This document shows positions 25,403 to 34,758 of a DNA stretch of 64,000 bases, piece by piece; positions within the stretch are counted from its first letter, which is position 1, and the number at the start of each line of letters is the position of its first letter. The notes below the pieces were generated by a model. It was given only the letters and a program-made list of their open reading frames with translations, was not told the origin of the DNA and searched no databases. The translations under genes were made by a program, and so were the position numbers. This stretch comes from Duganella sp. Root336D2. Its GTDB lineage: Bacteria; Pseudomonadota; Gammaproteobacteria; Burkholderiales; Burkholderiaceae_D. The DNA is taken from positions 124,001 through 188,000 of the forward strand of contig NZ_LMDB01000036.1 in the NCBI RefSeq assembly GCF_001425005.1. Direction: 5' to 3'.

Positions 25403-26622
25403 GCCAGGGGATAGATGCGATCGAGGCTGCCGGGGCCGAAGTACTTTTCGTACTCCTTGGCGGCGTAGGAATCCATCATGCCGGAGATGTAGTCCACTAC
25501 CAGCCGTTCGCGCGAGTCCTTCTGGCTGCGGATGGCTGGCGGCAGCAAAATGCCGCCCTTGTTGTAGTTCTTGTCGGTCAGGACTTCGAACAGGCCGCGA
25601 ATGATCTTCTCGCCGCGTTTTTCGTAGAGCTGCACGTCCTTCTTGCGCAGGATGGCGCGCCACAGCAGGCTTTTCAGGCCGCGCGCCAGCAGGCCCTTGG
25701 TGCGGTAGCCCAGTTCAGGGCCATGCTGGCCCTCGACCACGGCGATGTCGCGGCATAGTTCATGCACGATCTGCGACGTCAGCTCCTTGCGCAGCACGAT
25801 GGAATACTCCTCCGAGCTTTCCTGCATATCGCATTTCAGCGCTTCCTCGTGGGCGTGGTTGGCGATGCTGGCGAACTGCTCGTGGGCGCCCGAGAAGTCC
25901 CTGCTGATCTTGAATTCGTGGACGATCTCGCCCCAGGTGATGATGCCGAAGCTCAGTGCATCCTCGACATCGTGCGCGGCGTAGGCGATTTCGTCGGCCA
26001 GGTCCATGATCTGGGCATCGATGCTCTTGCTCAGCGATACGCCGCGCGCATTCAATTGCGCGATCAGGAACTCGTAGTCATCGTCGTACAGGAATTTCTT
26101 CGGATTGTCGGCACGGCGCTGGAAGTATTTGGTGATGCCGAGCAGGGAGCGCACAGTCAGGTTCAAGCCGGCGTAAGCGTGGTGCTTCTTCTCCAGCGTG
26201 CGCAGGGTGCGGAAGGCCTGCGCATTGCCCTCGAAGCCGCCGAAGCCGGATACCAGCTCATCCAGGATCTTTTCGCCGTAATGGCCGAAGGGGGGATTGC
26301 CGATATCGTGGGCCAGCGAACAGGTCTCGGAGACAACGCAGCGCTCCAGCCCCAGGTCGGCGGCGATGGAGCGGGCGATCTGGGCCACCTCCAGGCTGTG
26401 GGTCAGGCGATTGCGGTTGAAGCGGTTGGCGTCCACGCCGAGCAGCTGCATCTTGCCCTGCAGGCGGCGGAATGACGATGAATACAGCACGCGCGCATAA
26501 TCGCGCATGCATTCCTCGCGGCCCTCGCCGCGGCCGTCGGCCTGGGCGTGGACCCGGTATTCGAGCGGCAGTACCAGCGCCTCCTGGGCGCGGGCGAATT
26601 CGATGGTCTGTTGGTCGTACAT
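25399..26622 (-). CDS. dgt: Deoxyguanosinetriphosphate triphosphohydrolase-like protein
   Basis: HD-domain dNTP triphosphohydrolase, 407 residues. Metal ligands are visible in NRLTHSLEVAQIARS (His) and SLAHDIGNPPFGHYGE (His-Asp), with the downstream Asp in DLADEIAYAAHDVEDA. These enzymes release tripolyphosphate from dGTP or other dNTPs and limit the dNTP pool. Start set at the ATG 26622, preceded by AGGAAAACA; the longer reading frame has no ribosome site. Confidence 0.92.
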   Translation of the reverse strand: MYDQQTIEFARAQEALVLPLEYRVHAQADGRGEGREECMRDYARVLYSSSFRRLQGKMQLLGVDANRFNRNRLTHSLEVAQIARSIAADLGLERCVVSETCSLAHDIGNPPFGHYGEKILDELVSGFGGFEGNAQAFRTLRTLEKKHHAYAGLNLTVRSLLGITKYFQRRADNPKKFLYDDDYEFLIAQLNARGVSLSKSIDAQIMDLADEIAYAAHDVEDALSFGIITWGEIVHEFKISRDFSGAHEQFASIANHAHEEALKCDMQESSEEYSIVLRKELTSQIVHELCRDIAVVEGQHGPELGYRTKGLLARGLKSLLWRAILRKKDVQLYEKRGEKIIRGLFEVLTDKNYNKGGILLPPAIRSQKDSRERLVVDYISGMMDSYAAKEYEKYFGPGSLDRIYPLA

Positions 26623-26711
26623 TGTTTTCCTCAGGTTTGCAGGCGATTCTAAGGCGCTTCGGCATTCCAGTGTATATTGCAGCCCAAATTGTTTCATGGC
26701 TGGATAATAAA

Positions 26712-28181
26712 ATGTCACCTGTTTCACTGTTCCTCGTGGTGCTGGCCTATTTCGGCCTGCTGCTCGGCGTGGCCTGGGCCACTTCGCGCAACGCCAACAA
26801 CGACAGCTTCTTCATCGGGAACAAGAGTTCGAACTGGATGCTGGTGGCCTTCGGCATGGTCGGCACCACGCTGAGCGGCGTGACGTTTATCAGCGTACCG
26901 GGGGCCGTGGGGCGCGACGGCTTCGGCTATATGCAGATCATGATCGGCTATGTGCTGGGCTACATCGCCGTGGCGTATGTGCTGCTGCCGCTGTACTACC
27001 GCCTGAAGCTGACCTCCATCTACCACTACCTCGACGTGCGCTTGGGCCGGCGCTCCTACCAGAGCGGGGCCGCCTTCTTTATTTTGTCGCGCACCCTGGG
27101 CGCCACGGCGCGCCTGTACCTGGTGGTGAACATCCTGCAGGCCGTGATCCTGGACAGCCTTGGCGTGCCGTTCTGGCTGACCAGCCTGGTTATCCTGGCG
27201 ATGATCCTGCTGTATACATATGAGGGCGGGGTGAAGACCATCGTCTGGACCGACACGCTGCAAACCACGGGCATGCTGTTTGGCCTGGCGGCCTGCACGG
27301 TGTTCCTGCTCGGCGAGATGAACCTGGGCCTGCTGGAAAGCCTGGAGCGCATGCGTTCGGCCGGCCTGGCGCGCGTTTTCACGATGGATATCAATAGCCC
27401 GGGCCATTTCTGGAAGCAGATCGTGGCCGGCTTCTTCATCGTCATCACCATGACCGGCATGGACCAGGAAATGATGCAGAAGAATATCTCGGTCAAGACC
27501 CTGGGCGACTCGCAGAAGAACATGCTGGCGCTGAACGCCATCCTGGCCGGGGTGCTGACGCTGTTCCTGTTCCTCGGCGGCCTGCTGTACTTGTACGCGC
27601 CGCAGGCGGGCGTGGCGGCGACCGGCGACAAGATATTCGCGGCCGTGGTGATGGGCCATCTGCCGGCGCTGTTGCAACTGGTGTTCATCATTGCCCTGAT
27701 CAGCGCCTTGTTCCCGAGCGCGGATGGTGCGATCACGGCGCTGACCTCGTCCGTCTGCATCGACATCCTGGGCCTGAAACGGCGCGGCGACCTGGGCGAG
27801 GACGCCCAGCTGCGCATCCGCCACCGCGTGCACCTGGCGTTCTGCGCCTTGTTCCTGCTGTTGGTGATGGTGTTCAAGTGGATCGACAGCGCCAGCATGA
27901 TCGGCATGATCCTGAAGCTGGCCGGTTATACCTACGGTCCGCTGCTTGGACTGTTCGCTTTCGGCCTGCTCGGCAAACGCGCGGTGAACGACAGGCTGGT
28001 GCCGTGGGTCGTGCTGGCCGGGCCGCTGCTGTGCGCCCTGGTCGATTTCAACCAGCAAAGCCTGTTCGGCAGCTACCGCATCGGGCTGGAATTGTTGGTC
28101 ATCAATGGCCTGCTGGTCATGGCTGGGCTCTACCTGATTTCTTCACCATCTAAAGCGAATGTCGCTTATAGTGTGAAGTAG
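26712..28181 (+). CDS. Sodium:solute symporter family protein
   Basis: A 489-residue SSS-family transporter with about 13 membrane helices. Recognisable parts are GTTLSGVTFISVPGAVGRDG near the sodium site, the LTSIYHYLDVRLGRRSY loop and the TMTGMDQEMMQKNISVKTL segment. Substrate not predictable. Start at ATG 26712, which follows AATAAA; divergent from dgt with 89 bases between the starts. Confidence 0.9.
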   Translation: MSPVSLFLVVLAYFGLLLGVAWATSRNANNDSFFIGNKSSNWMLVAFGMVGTTLSGVTFISVPGAVGRDGFGYMQIMIGYVLGYIAVAYVLLPLYYRLKLTSIYHYLDVRLGRRSYQSGAAFFILSRTLGATARLYLVVNILQAVILDSLGVPFWLTSLVILAMILLYTYEGGVKTIVWTDTLQTTGMLFGLAACTVFLLGEMNLGLLESLERMRSAGLARVFTMDINSPGHFWKQIVAGFFIVITMTGMDQEMMQKNISVKTLGDSQKNMLALNAILAGVLTLFLFLGGLLYLYAPQAGVAATGDKIFAAVVMGHLPALLQLVFIIALISALFPSADGAITALTSSVCIDILGLKRRGDLGEDAQLRIRHRVHLAFCALFLLLVMVFKWIDSASMIGMILKLAGYTYGPLLGLFAFGLLGKRAVNDRLVPWVVLAGPLLCALVDFNQQSLFGSYRIGLELLVINGLLVMAGLYLISSPSKANVAYSVK

Positions 28182-28207
28182 TTACATTTTATGCATTAGG
28201 AGTAAAG

Positions 28208-30085
28208 ATGTCTCGCTCTGTTTTCTCGTATGTCCGCGGCGGATTTTCCTGGTTATGGGGCGCCGTGGATAAAAGCCGCCGCGCCACCATGAACTTTTTG
28301 TTCCTGCTGGTCGTGGTGCTGCTGATTGCCGCCATCTTCGGCGGCGGCGTCAAGCCTTTGGGCGACAAGACCATGCTGGTCCTGAACCTGGAAGGCGCCC
28401 TGGTGGAACAATCGTCCGGCAGCAGCCGCGACGCGCTGATGGCCGGCCTGTCCGGCGGCGAAGTGCACAAGTCGGTGCAGTTGCGCGATGTGTTGAACGT
28501 CCTCGATGCCGCCGCCAAAGACCCGCAAATCGGCGGCGCCGTGCTGGTGCTGGACGAAATGCAGGGCGGCGGCCAGGCCATGCTGCGCGAAATCGGCGCG
28601 GCTGTGGACCGCTTCAAGGCCAGCGGCAAGAAAGTCGTGGCCTGGGGTTCCAGCTACAACCAGCGCCAGTACCAGGTCGCCATCCATGCCGACGAAGTCT
28701 ACCTGCACCCGATGGGCGCGGTGTTCCTCGATGGTTTCGGCAAGTACCGCAATTATTACCGCGATGCGCTGGACAAGGTGGGCGTGACCGTCAACCTGAT
28801 GAGGGTCGGCACCTACAAGAGTTTTGCCGAGCCGTTCATCGCCAACGGCCCGTCGCCGGCGGCGGCCGAGGCGGATGCCTTCCTGTACAACGACCTGTGG
28901 GCGCGCTACACCGACCAGGTTGAAAAGTCGCGCAAGATGCCGCAAGGCTCGCTGATGAAGTCGATCGACAGCCTGCCGGCGCTGGTGGCCGAGGCCAAGG
29001 GCAACCTGGCGCAAGTGGCACTGAATGCCAAGCTGGTTGATGGCCTGAAGACCAAGGACGAACTGCGCGTGATGATGACCAAGCGCGGCGTGGACGATCC
29101 GGCGGCCAAGTCCTTCCGCCAGGTCAGCTATCACGATTACCTGGCGCGCGTATTCCCTAAACTGACCGGCGACGCAATCGGCGTGGTGATGGCAGTCGGT
29201 GAAATCAGCGACGGCGATGCGCCGGCCGGCCAGATCGGCGGCGCGTCGACGGCACGCCTGGTGCGACTGGCGCGCGAGGACAGCGCGATCAAGGCCGTTG
29301 TGCTGCGCGTCGATTCGCCTGGCGGCAGCGCCTTCGGTTCGGAGCTGATCCGCCGCGAACTGGAACTGACCCGGGCGGCCGGCAAGCCGGTGATCGTCTC
29401 GATGGGCAATGTGGCTGCTTCGGGCGGCTACTGGATTTCGATGGCGTCGGACGAGGTGATTGCCGATCCGGCCACCATCACCGGTTCGATCGGCGTGTTC
29501 GCGCTGTTCCCGACCGTGGACAAGGTGATCGACAAGCTGGGCATCCACACGGCTGGCCAGACCACCACCTGGCTGGGCGACGCGGGCAATCCGCTGCGCC
29601 CGATGGACCCGCGTTTCGGCCAGTTGATCCAGGGCGTGATTGGCCACACCTACGAGGAATTCACCGCCAAGGCAGCCAAGGCGCGCAACACCACGGCCGA
29701 CAAGATTGATGCCGTGGGCCAGGGCCGGGTATGGACCGGCGCCCAGGCGAAGGAGCGCGGCCTGGTCGATACGCTGGGCGGCTACCGGGATGCGTTGAAA
29801 GCGGCTGCGCTGCGCGCCAAGCTGACCGGCGAGCCGCGCATCGTGTACATCGAGCGTGAGGTGTCGCGCTTTGACAAGGTGCTGGAGTTCTTCGGCGCCT
29901 CGACCGCCAAGGCCGCCGCAGCCAAGGCGTTTGGCGACCAGGCGCGCACGTCGCTGCTGCCTGCCGGCGTGCCGGCTGGCGTGGCAACCGAAGTGGTGCA
30001 GGACCTGAACTGGCTGAACGAGATGACTGCCCAGCGCAAGCCGTTCATGGCACTGACCCATTGCCTCTGCAGTTCGCCCGATTAG
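28208..30085 (+). CDS. sppA: Signal peptide peptidase SppA, 67K type
   Basis: Inner-membrane-anchored serine protease that degrades cleaved signal peptides in the periplasm. The 625-residue protein has one N-terminal membrane helix (NFLFLLVVVLLIAAIFGGG), a first S49 domain with the catalytic lysine (MRVGTYKSFAEPF) and a second with the nucleophile serine (SMGNVAASGGYWIS). It is the long form, as in E. coli. AGGAG sits seven bases before the ATG. A terminator follows at 30124. Confidence 0.95.
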   Translation: MSRSVFSYVRGGFSWLWGAVDKSRRATMNFLFLLVVVLLIAAIFGGGVKPLGDKTMLVLNLEGALVEQSSGSSRDALMAGLSGGEVHKSVQLRDVLNVLDAAAKDPQIGGAVLVLDEMQGGGQAMLREIGAAVDRFKASGKKVVAWGSSYNQRQYQVAIHADEVYLHPMGAVFLDGFGKYRNYYRDALDKVGVTVNLMRVGTYKSFAEPFIANGPSPAAAEADAFLYNDLWARYTDQVEKSRKMPQGSLMKSIDSLPALVAEAKGNLAQVALNAKLVDGLKTKDELRVMMTKRGVDDPAAKSFRQVSYHDYLARVFPKLTGDAIGVVMAVGEISDGDAPAGQIGGASTARLVRLAREDSAIKAVVLRVDSPGGSAFGSELIRRELELTRAAGKPVIVSMGNVAASGGYWISMASDEVIADPATITGSIGVFALFPTVDKVIDKLGIHTAGQTTTWLGDAGNPLRPMDPRFGQLIQGVIGHTYEEFTAKAAKARNTTADKIDAVGQGRVWTGAQAKERGLVDTLGGYRDALKAAALRAKLTGEPRIVYIEREVSRFDKVLEFFGASTAKAAAAKAFGDQARTSLLPAGVPAGVATEVVQDLNWLNEMTAQRKPFMALTHCLCSSPD

Positions 30086-30123
30086 TTTGTAGCAGCTTTG
30101 TAAGCAGTTATTACAGGAACCGA

Positions 30124-30148
30124 GCCGCCAGCCAGTCTGGCGGCTTTT
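30124..30148 (+). terminator. Rho-independent terminator after sppA
   Basis: GCCGCCAG (30124-30131) pairs perfectly with CTGGCGGC (30137-30144) around a CCAGT loop and is followed by TTTTCCTTT. It lies 38 bases after the sppA stop and separates sppA from the efflux operon. Confidence 0.88.
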
Positions 30149-30265
30149 CCTTTGGGGCGTCCGGGCGCCCGAATTGTTTCCCATGTTTCTTGCCTAACGC
30201 ATTTGGGCAAGGACCCTGTGCTAGAGTCAATTCGAACACCACCCAAAAGAAGAAAGGGTCGCCCT

Positions 30266-31705
30266 ATGGAGACTCCAATAACATCCAATGCCCCGTCGAA
30301 ACCTCGCGCCAGCAAGCGGGCGCGCTGGATTGGGGGAGTCGCCGCATTGGCCGGGATGCTGGTCCTGGGCGGCCTGGCCTGGTACCTGACCCACCGCGGC
30401 CCCGGCGAGGGCGGGCCGGGTGGTTCGGGTACTCCTGCCGCCGCTGCCGGCGCTGGTGCTGCCGGGCAGGGCGGCGGCCGGGGTGGGCGCGGCGGCCGCG
30501 GCCCCGCCGCCACGGTTGGCGTAGCGACTGCCGAAAAGGCCGATCTGCCGCTTACCCTGGACGCACTTGGCACGGTGACTGCCGCTGCAACGACGACCGT
30601 GCGGCCGCAGGTTTCAGGCATCCTGCAAAAAGTCCTGTTCAAGGAAGGCCAGATGGTAAAGGCGGGCCAGGTGCTGGCACAGATCGATCCGCGCCAGTTC
30701 GAGCTGCAGCTGATGCAGGCCACCGGGCAGCGCGAGCGCGATGAGGCGCAACTGGAAAATGCGCGCCTGACGCTCGAACGCTATCGCACCTTGCTGTCGC
30801 AGGACTCGATTGCGCGGCAGGATGTCGATACGCAGGCTGCGCTGGTCAAGCAGCTGCAGGGCACGGTCACGACCGACCGCGCGAACGAAGGCACGGCGCG
30901 CCTCAATCTTGGCTATACCAAAGTCGTGGCGCCGATCAGCGGGCGAGTGGGCTTGCGGGTGGTCGATATCGGCAACCTGGTTGGCTCCAGCGATGCGGCG
31001 GGGATTGCGGTGATTACGCAGCTGGCGCCGATCGATGTGGAGTTTGCCGTTCCACAGGACCGGGTTTCGGAACTGGCGCCGCGTACCGGCGATGGTGCCG
31101 GCGCAAGCATGGTGGCGCTGGCGTATGACCGCACGCGCAGCACGGTGCTGGAGAAGGGCGTGTTTTATGCGCTGGATAACCAGGTCGATACGCAAACCGG
31201 GACGGTGATGGCAAAGGCGCGCTTTGCCAACGCTGGTTCTTCGCTGTTCCCCAGCCAGTTCGTCAACGTGCGGCTTGAGCTGCGCACGATCAAGGATGCG
31301 GTGGTGGTGCCGGTGACAGCCCTGCGGCATGGGTCGTCCGGTGACTACGTATACGTATTGCAGGATGGGCAGACGGCGTCGCTGCGGCAGGTCAAGCGTG
31401 GTATTGCTACCGTGGACAAGGTGCAGGTCGAAAGCGGGCTGGCGGCCGGCGAACAGGTGATCACCGAGGGCGCGGACCGGATCAAGGATGGGGCGCGCGT
31501 TACATTGCCCTCGCAACGGCCCGGGGCGGATGGCGAACATTCCGGCCGTGCGCGCCGTGAGGGGCGGGCAGGAGGCAATCGTGGCGATGCGGCCGCTGGC
31601 GGTGCTGCTTCCGCCGCGGCGCCGACCGAAGGGGGGGCGGCGGCCGAAGGCGGCGGCAGGGGCCGGCGCCGTGAGGGCCGGGCGGCGGACGGCGCGGCGC
31701 GATGA
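30266..31705 (+). CDS. mdtA: RND efflux periplasmic adaptor, MdtA type
   Basis: Membrane fusion protein of a tripartite drug efflux pump, 479 residues. A membrane anchor (residues 20-40) is followed by a Gly/Arg/Ala-rich linker (about 46-81), the lipoyl half-motifs (TTVRPQVSGILQKVLFKEGQ and LGYTKVVAPISGRVGLRVVD), the hairpin and the beta-barrel. Residues about 421-479 are a low-complexity Arg/Gly/Ala tail not needed by the family. Start at ATG 30266. Overlaps mdtB by four bases. Confidence 0.92.
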   Translation: METPITSNAPSKPRASKRARWIGGVAALAGMLVLGGLAWYLTHRGPGEGGPGGSGTPAAAAGAGAAGQGGGRGGRGGRGPAATVGVATAEKADLPLTLDALGTVTAAATTTVRPQVSGILQKVLFKEGQMVKAGQVLAQIDPRQFELQLMQATGQRERDEAQLENARLTLERYRTLLSQDSIARQDVDTQAALVKQLQGTVTTDRANEGTARLNLGYTKVVAPISGRVGLRVVDIGNLVGSSDAAGIAVITQLAPIDVEFAVPQDRVSELAPRTGDGAGASMVALAYDRTRSTVLEKGVFYALDNQVDTQTGTVMAKARFANAGSSLFPSQFVNVRLELRTIKDAVVVPVTALRHGSSGDYVYVLQDGQTASLRQVKRGIATVDKVQVESGLAAGEQVITEGADRIKDGARVTLPSQRPGADGEHSGRARREGRAGGNRGDAAAGGAASAAAPTEGGAAAEGGGRGRRREGRAADGAAR

Positions 31706-34700
31706 GCCCCTCGGCGCCCTTCATCCGGCGGCCGGTGGCGACGGCGCTGTTCATGCTGGCCATCGTGCTGGCCGGCCTGCTGGGCTATCGCTTCCTGCCG
31801 CTGTCGGCGCTGCCGCAGGTCGACTTCCCGACCATCCAGGTGCGTACGCTGTACCCCGGCGCCAGCCCGGAAGTGATGGGCCGCACGGTTACGGCGCCGC
31901 TGGAGCGTCAGTTCGGGCAAATGTCGGGCCTGCAGCGCATGAGTTCCACCAGCGCTGCCGGCGTCTCGATCATCACCCTGCAATTCAGCCTTGGCCAGAC
32001 GCTGGACGTGGCCGAACAGGAAGTGCAAGCCGCCATCAACGCCGGCGGCTCGCTGCTGCCGACCGACCTGTCGGCGCCGCCGGTGTACGCCAAGGTCAAC
32101 CCGGCCGATGCGCCCGTGCTGACACTGGCCATCACCTCGAAAACCATGCCGCTGACGGAGGTGCAGAACATCGTCAACACGCGGCTGGCGCTGAAAATCA
32201 GCCAGGTCAACGGCGTCGGCCTGGTGACGCTGGGCGGCGGCCAGCGCCCCGCGGTGCGCATCCAGGCCGACACCCAAGCCCTGGCCAGCTACGGGCTTGG
32301 GCTCGATACGCTGCGCAGCGCCATCACTGCGGCCAATGCGAACAGCGCCAAGGGCAGCTTCGACGGTCCCACGCGCGCCTTCACCATCAACGCCAACGAC
32401 CAGCTGCTGGCGGCCGACGACTACCGCCAACTGATCGTCTCCTACCGCAATGGCGCGCCGGTCCGGCTGCAGGATGTGGCACGCGTGGTCGACAGCGCGG
32501 AAAACGTCAAGCTCGGCGCCTGGGCCGGCATGACGCCTGCCATCATTCTCGACGTGCAGCGCCAGCCCGGCGCGAACGTGATCGCCACCGTCGATGCAAT
32601 CAGGGAACGCCTGCCGGAACTGCAAGCGAGCCTGCCCGGCGCCATCGAGGTGACGGTGCTGAGCGACCGTACCCACGGCATCCGGGCTTCCGTGCTGCAC
32701 GTGGAGCTGGAGCTGCTGCTGGCCGTGGTGCTGGTGGTGCTGGTGATCTTCGCCTTCCTGCGCAGTCCGCGCGCCACCGTGATCGCCAGCCTGGCGGTGC
32801 CGATTTCGCTGGTCGGCACCTTCGGCGTGATGTACCTGCTTGGCTACAGCCTGAATAACCTCAGCCTGATGGCGCTCACCATCGCCACCGGCTTCGTGGT
32901 GGACGACGCCATCGTCATGATCGAGAACATTGCGCGCTATATCGAAGACGGCGAGAGCCCGATGAACGCCGCACTCAAAGGTGCGCAGCAGATCGGCTTT
33001 ACCATCATTTCGCTGACCGTATCGCTGATCGCAGTGCTGATCCCGCTGCTGTTCATGGGCGACGTGGTAGGCCGCCTGTTCCGTGAATTCGCCGTCACGC
33101 TGGCCATCACCATCCTGATTTCGGCCGTGGTGTCGCTGACGCTGGTGCCGATGATGTCCGGCCGCTGGCTGGCCGGGCACAAGGAGCATGAGGCGACGCT
33201 GTTCGACCGCCTGGTCGAGCGCTATGACGTCAGCCTGCAGTGGGTGCTGGAGCGGCAGGGCCTGACGCTGCTGGTGGCGCTGGGCACGCTGCTGCTGACG
33301 GTGTTGCTTTACCTGTGGATTCCCAAGGGTCTGTTCCCGACCCAGGACACCGGCCAACTGCAAGCCCGCATCGAAGCGGCGCAGACCGTTTCCTACGAAC
33401 GCATGGCGCAATTGCAGCAGCAGGCCGCGCGCGCCTTGCTCGACGACCCCGCCGTGGCTTCGCTCAGCTCCGTGGTCGGCGTCGATGCCGGCAACAACAG
33501 CATGCTGCACACCGGCAGCATGCTGGTCAACCTGAAGCCCGAGCGCGACAAGCTGCCGGTGGTGATGGAACGCTTGCGCAACCGCGTGGCGCAAGTGGCA
33601 GGCGTCAAGCTTTACCTGCAGCCAACGCAGGACCTGACCATCGACGCCGAAAGCGGCCCGACCCAGTATCGCGTTTCGCTGGAAGGCGCCGACAACGCCA
33701 CGGTATCAGAATGGGCGGCCAGGCTGTCCGAACACATGGCAGGCAAGGACCGGCTGCGCAACGTGGTGTCCGACGTCGGCGCCACCGGCGCGGGCGCCTA
33801 CGTCAGCATCGACCGCGACACCGCCTCGCGGCTGTCGATCACCGCCGCCGCCGTGGACGACGCGCTGTACAGCGCCTTCGGCCAGCGCATTGTGTCAACC
33901 ATCTTTACCGAGACCAACCAGTACCGCGTGATCCTGGAGGCAGACCAGGACCGCATGGACACGCCGGAAGCGCTGGGCAACCTGCAGCTGCGCACCGGCA
34001 GCGGCAAACCGACGCCGCTGTCGGCCATCGCCAGCATTCAGGAGCGCCCGGCGCCGCTGCAGGTCACCCATGTGGCCCAATATCCGGCCACCACCATCGG
34101 CTTTGATGCCGCGCCGGGCGTGGCGTTGGGACAGGCGGTCGACGCGATCCGAAATGCGGCAAAGGAAGTGGGCTTGCCGCAGTCGGTCAGCCTGACCTTC
34201 CTGGGAGCGGCTGGCGCTTACCAGGCTTCGCTGAGCAACCAGCTCTGGCTGATCCTGGCGGCCGTGGTATGCGTGTACATCGTGCTGGGCGTGCTGTACG
34301 AAAGCTATATCCACCCGCTGACCATCCTGTCCACGCTGCCGTCGGCTGGCGTCGGCGCGCTGCTGGCACTGATGCTGACGGGGCAGGAGCTGGGCGTGAT
34401 CGGCATTATCGGCATCATCCTGCTGATCGGCATCGTCAAGAAGAACGCCATCATGATGATCGACTTCGCCATCGAGGCGGAGCGCGAGCAGGGCATGGCG
34501 CCGCGCGAAGCGATCCACCAGGCGGCGCTGCTGCGGCTGCGCCCTATCCTGATGACCACCATGGCGGCGCTGTTTGCGGCGGTTCCACTGATGTTCGGCT
34601 GGGGCGAGGGCGCGGAGCTGCGCCGGCCGCTCGGCCTGTCGATCTTCGGCGGCCTGATTGTCAGCCAGCTGCTGACGCTGTACACCACGCCGGTAATCTA

Positions 34701-34758
34701 CCTGGCCTTTGACCGCCTCGCGCAGCGCCGCCGCCGCGGGCGCGAGGAAGCGGCATGA
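31702..34758 (+). CDS. mdtB: RND efflux permease, MdtB type
   Basis: Proton-driven inner-membrane efflux pump, 1018 residues, with two groups of six membrane helices and two large periplasmic loops. Proton-relay aspartates are in VVDDAIVMIENIARYIEDG; a KKNAIMMIDFAIEAEREQG motif marks the second half. The neighbouring mdtC-type gene suggests an MdtB2C heterotrimer. Coupled to both neighbours by ATGA overlaps. Confidence 0.93.
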   Translation: MSPSAPFIRRPVATALFMLAIVLAGLLGYRFLPLSALPQVDFPTIQVRTLYPGASPEVMGRTVTAPLERQFGQMSGLQRMSSTSAAGVSIITLQFSLGQTLDVAEQEVQAAINAGGSLLPTDLSAPPVYAKVNPADAPVLTLAITSKTMPLTEVQNIVNTRLALKISQVNGVGLVTLGGGQRPAVRIQADTQALASYGLGLDTLRSAITAANANSAKGSFDGPTRAFTINANDQLLAADDYRQLIVSYRNGAPVRLQDVARVVDSAENVKLGAWAGMTPAIILDVQRQPGANVIATVDAIRERLPELQASLPGAIEVTVLSDRTHGIRASVLHVELELLLAVVLVVLVIFAFLRSPRATVIASLAVPISLVGTFGVMYLLGYSLNNLSLMALTIATGFVVDDAIVMIENIARYIEDGESPMNAALKGAQQIGFTIISLTVSLIAVLIPLLFMGDVVGRLFREFAVTLAITILISAVVSLTLVPMMSGRWLAGHKEHEATLFDRLVERYDVSLQWVLERQGLTLLVALGTLLLTVLLYLWIPKGLFPTQDTGQLQARIEAAQTVSYERMAQLQQQAARALLDDPAVASLSSVVGVDAGNNSMLHTGSMLVNLKPERDKLPVVMERLRNRVAQVAGVKLYLQPTQDLTIDAESGPTQYRVSLEGADNATVSEWAARLSEHMAGKDRLRNVVSDVGATGAGAYVSIDRDTASRLSITAAAVDDALYSAFGQRIVSTIFTETNQYRVILEADQDRMDTPEALGNLQLRTGSGKPTPLSAIASIQERPAPLQVTHVAQYPATTIGFDAAPGVALGQAVDAIRNAAKEVGLPQSVSLTFLGAAGAYQASLSNQLWLILAAVVCVYIVLGVLYESYIHPLTILSTLPSAGVGALLALMLTGQELGVIGIIGIILLIGIVKKNAIMMIDFAIEAEREQGMAPREAIHQAALLRLRPILMTTMAALFAAVPLMFGWGEGAELRRPLGLSIFGGLIVSQLLTLYTTPVIYLAFDRLAQRRRRGREEAA

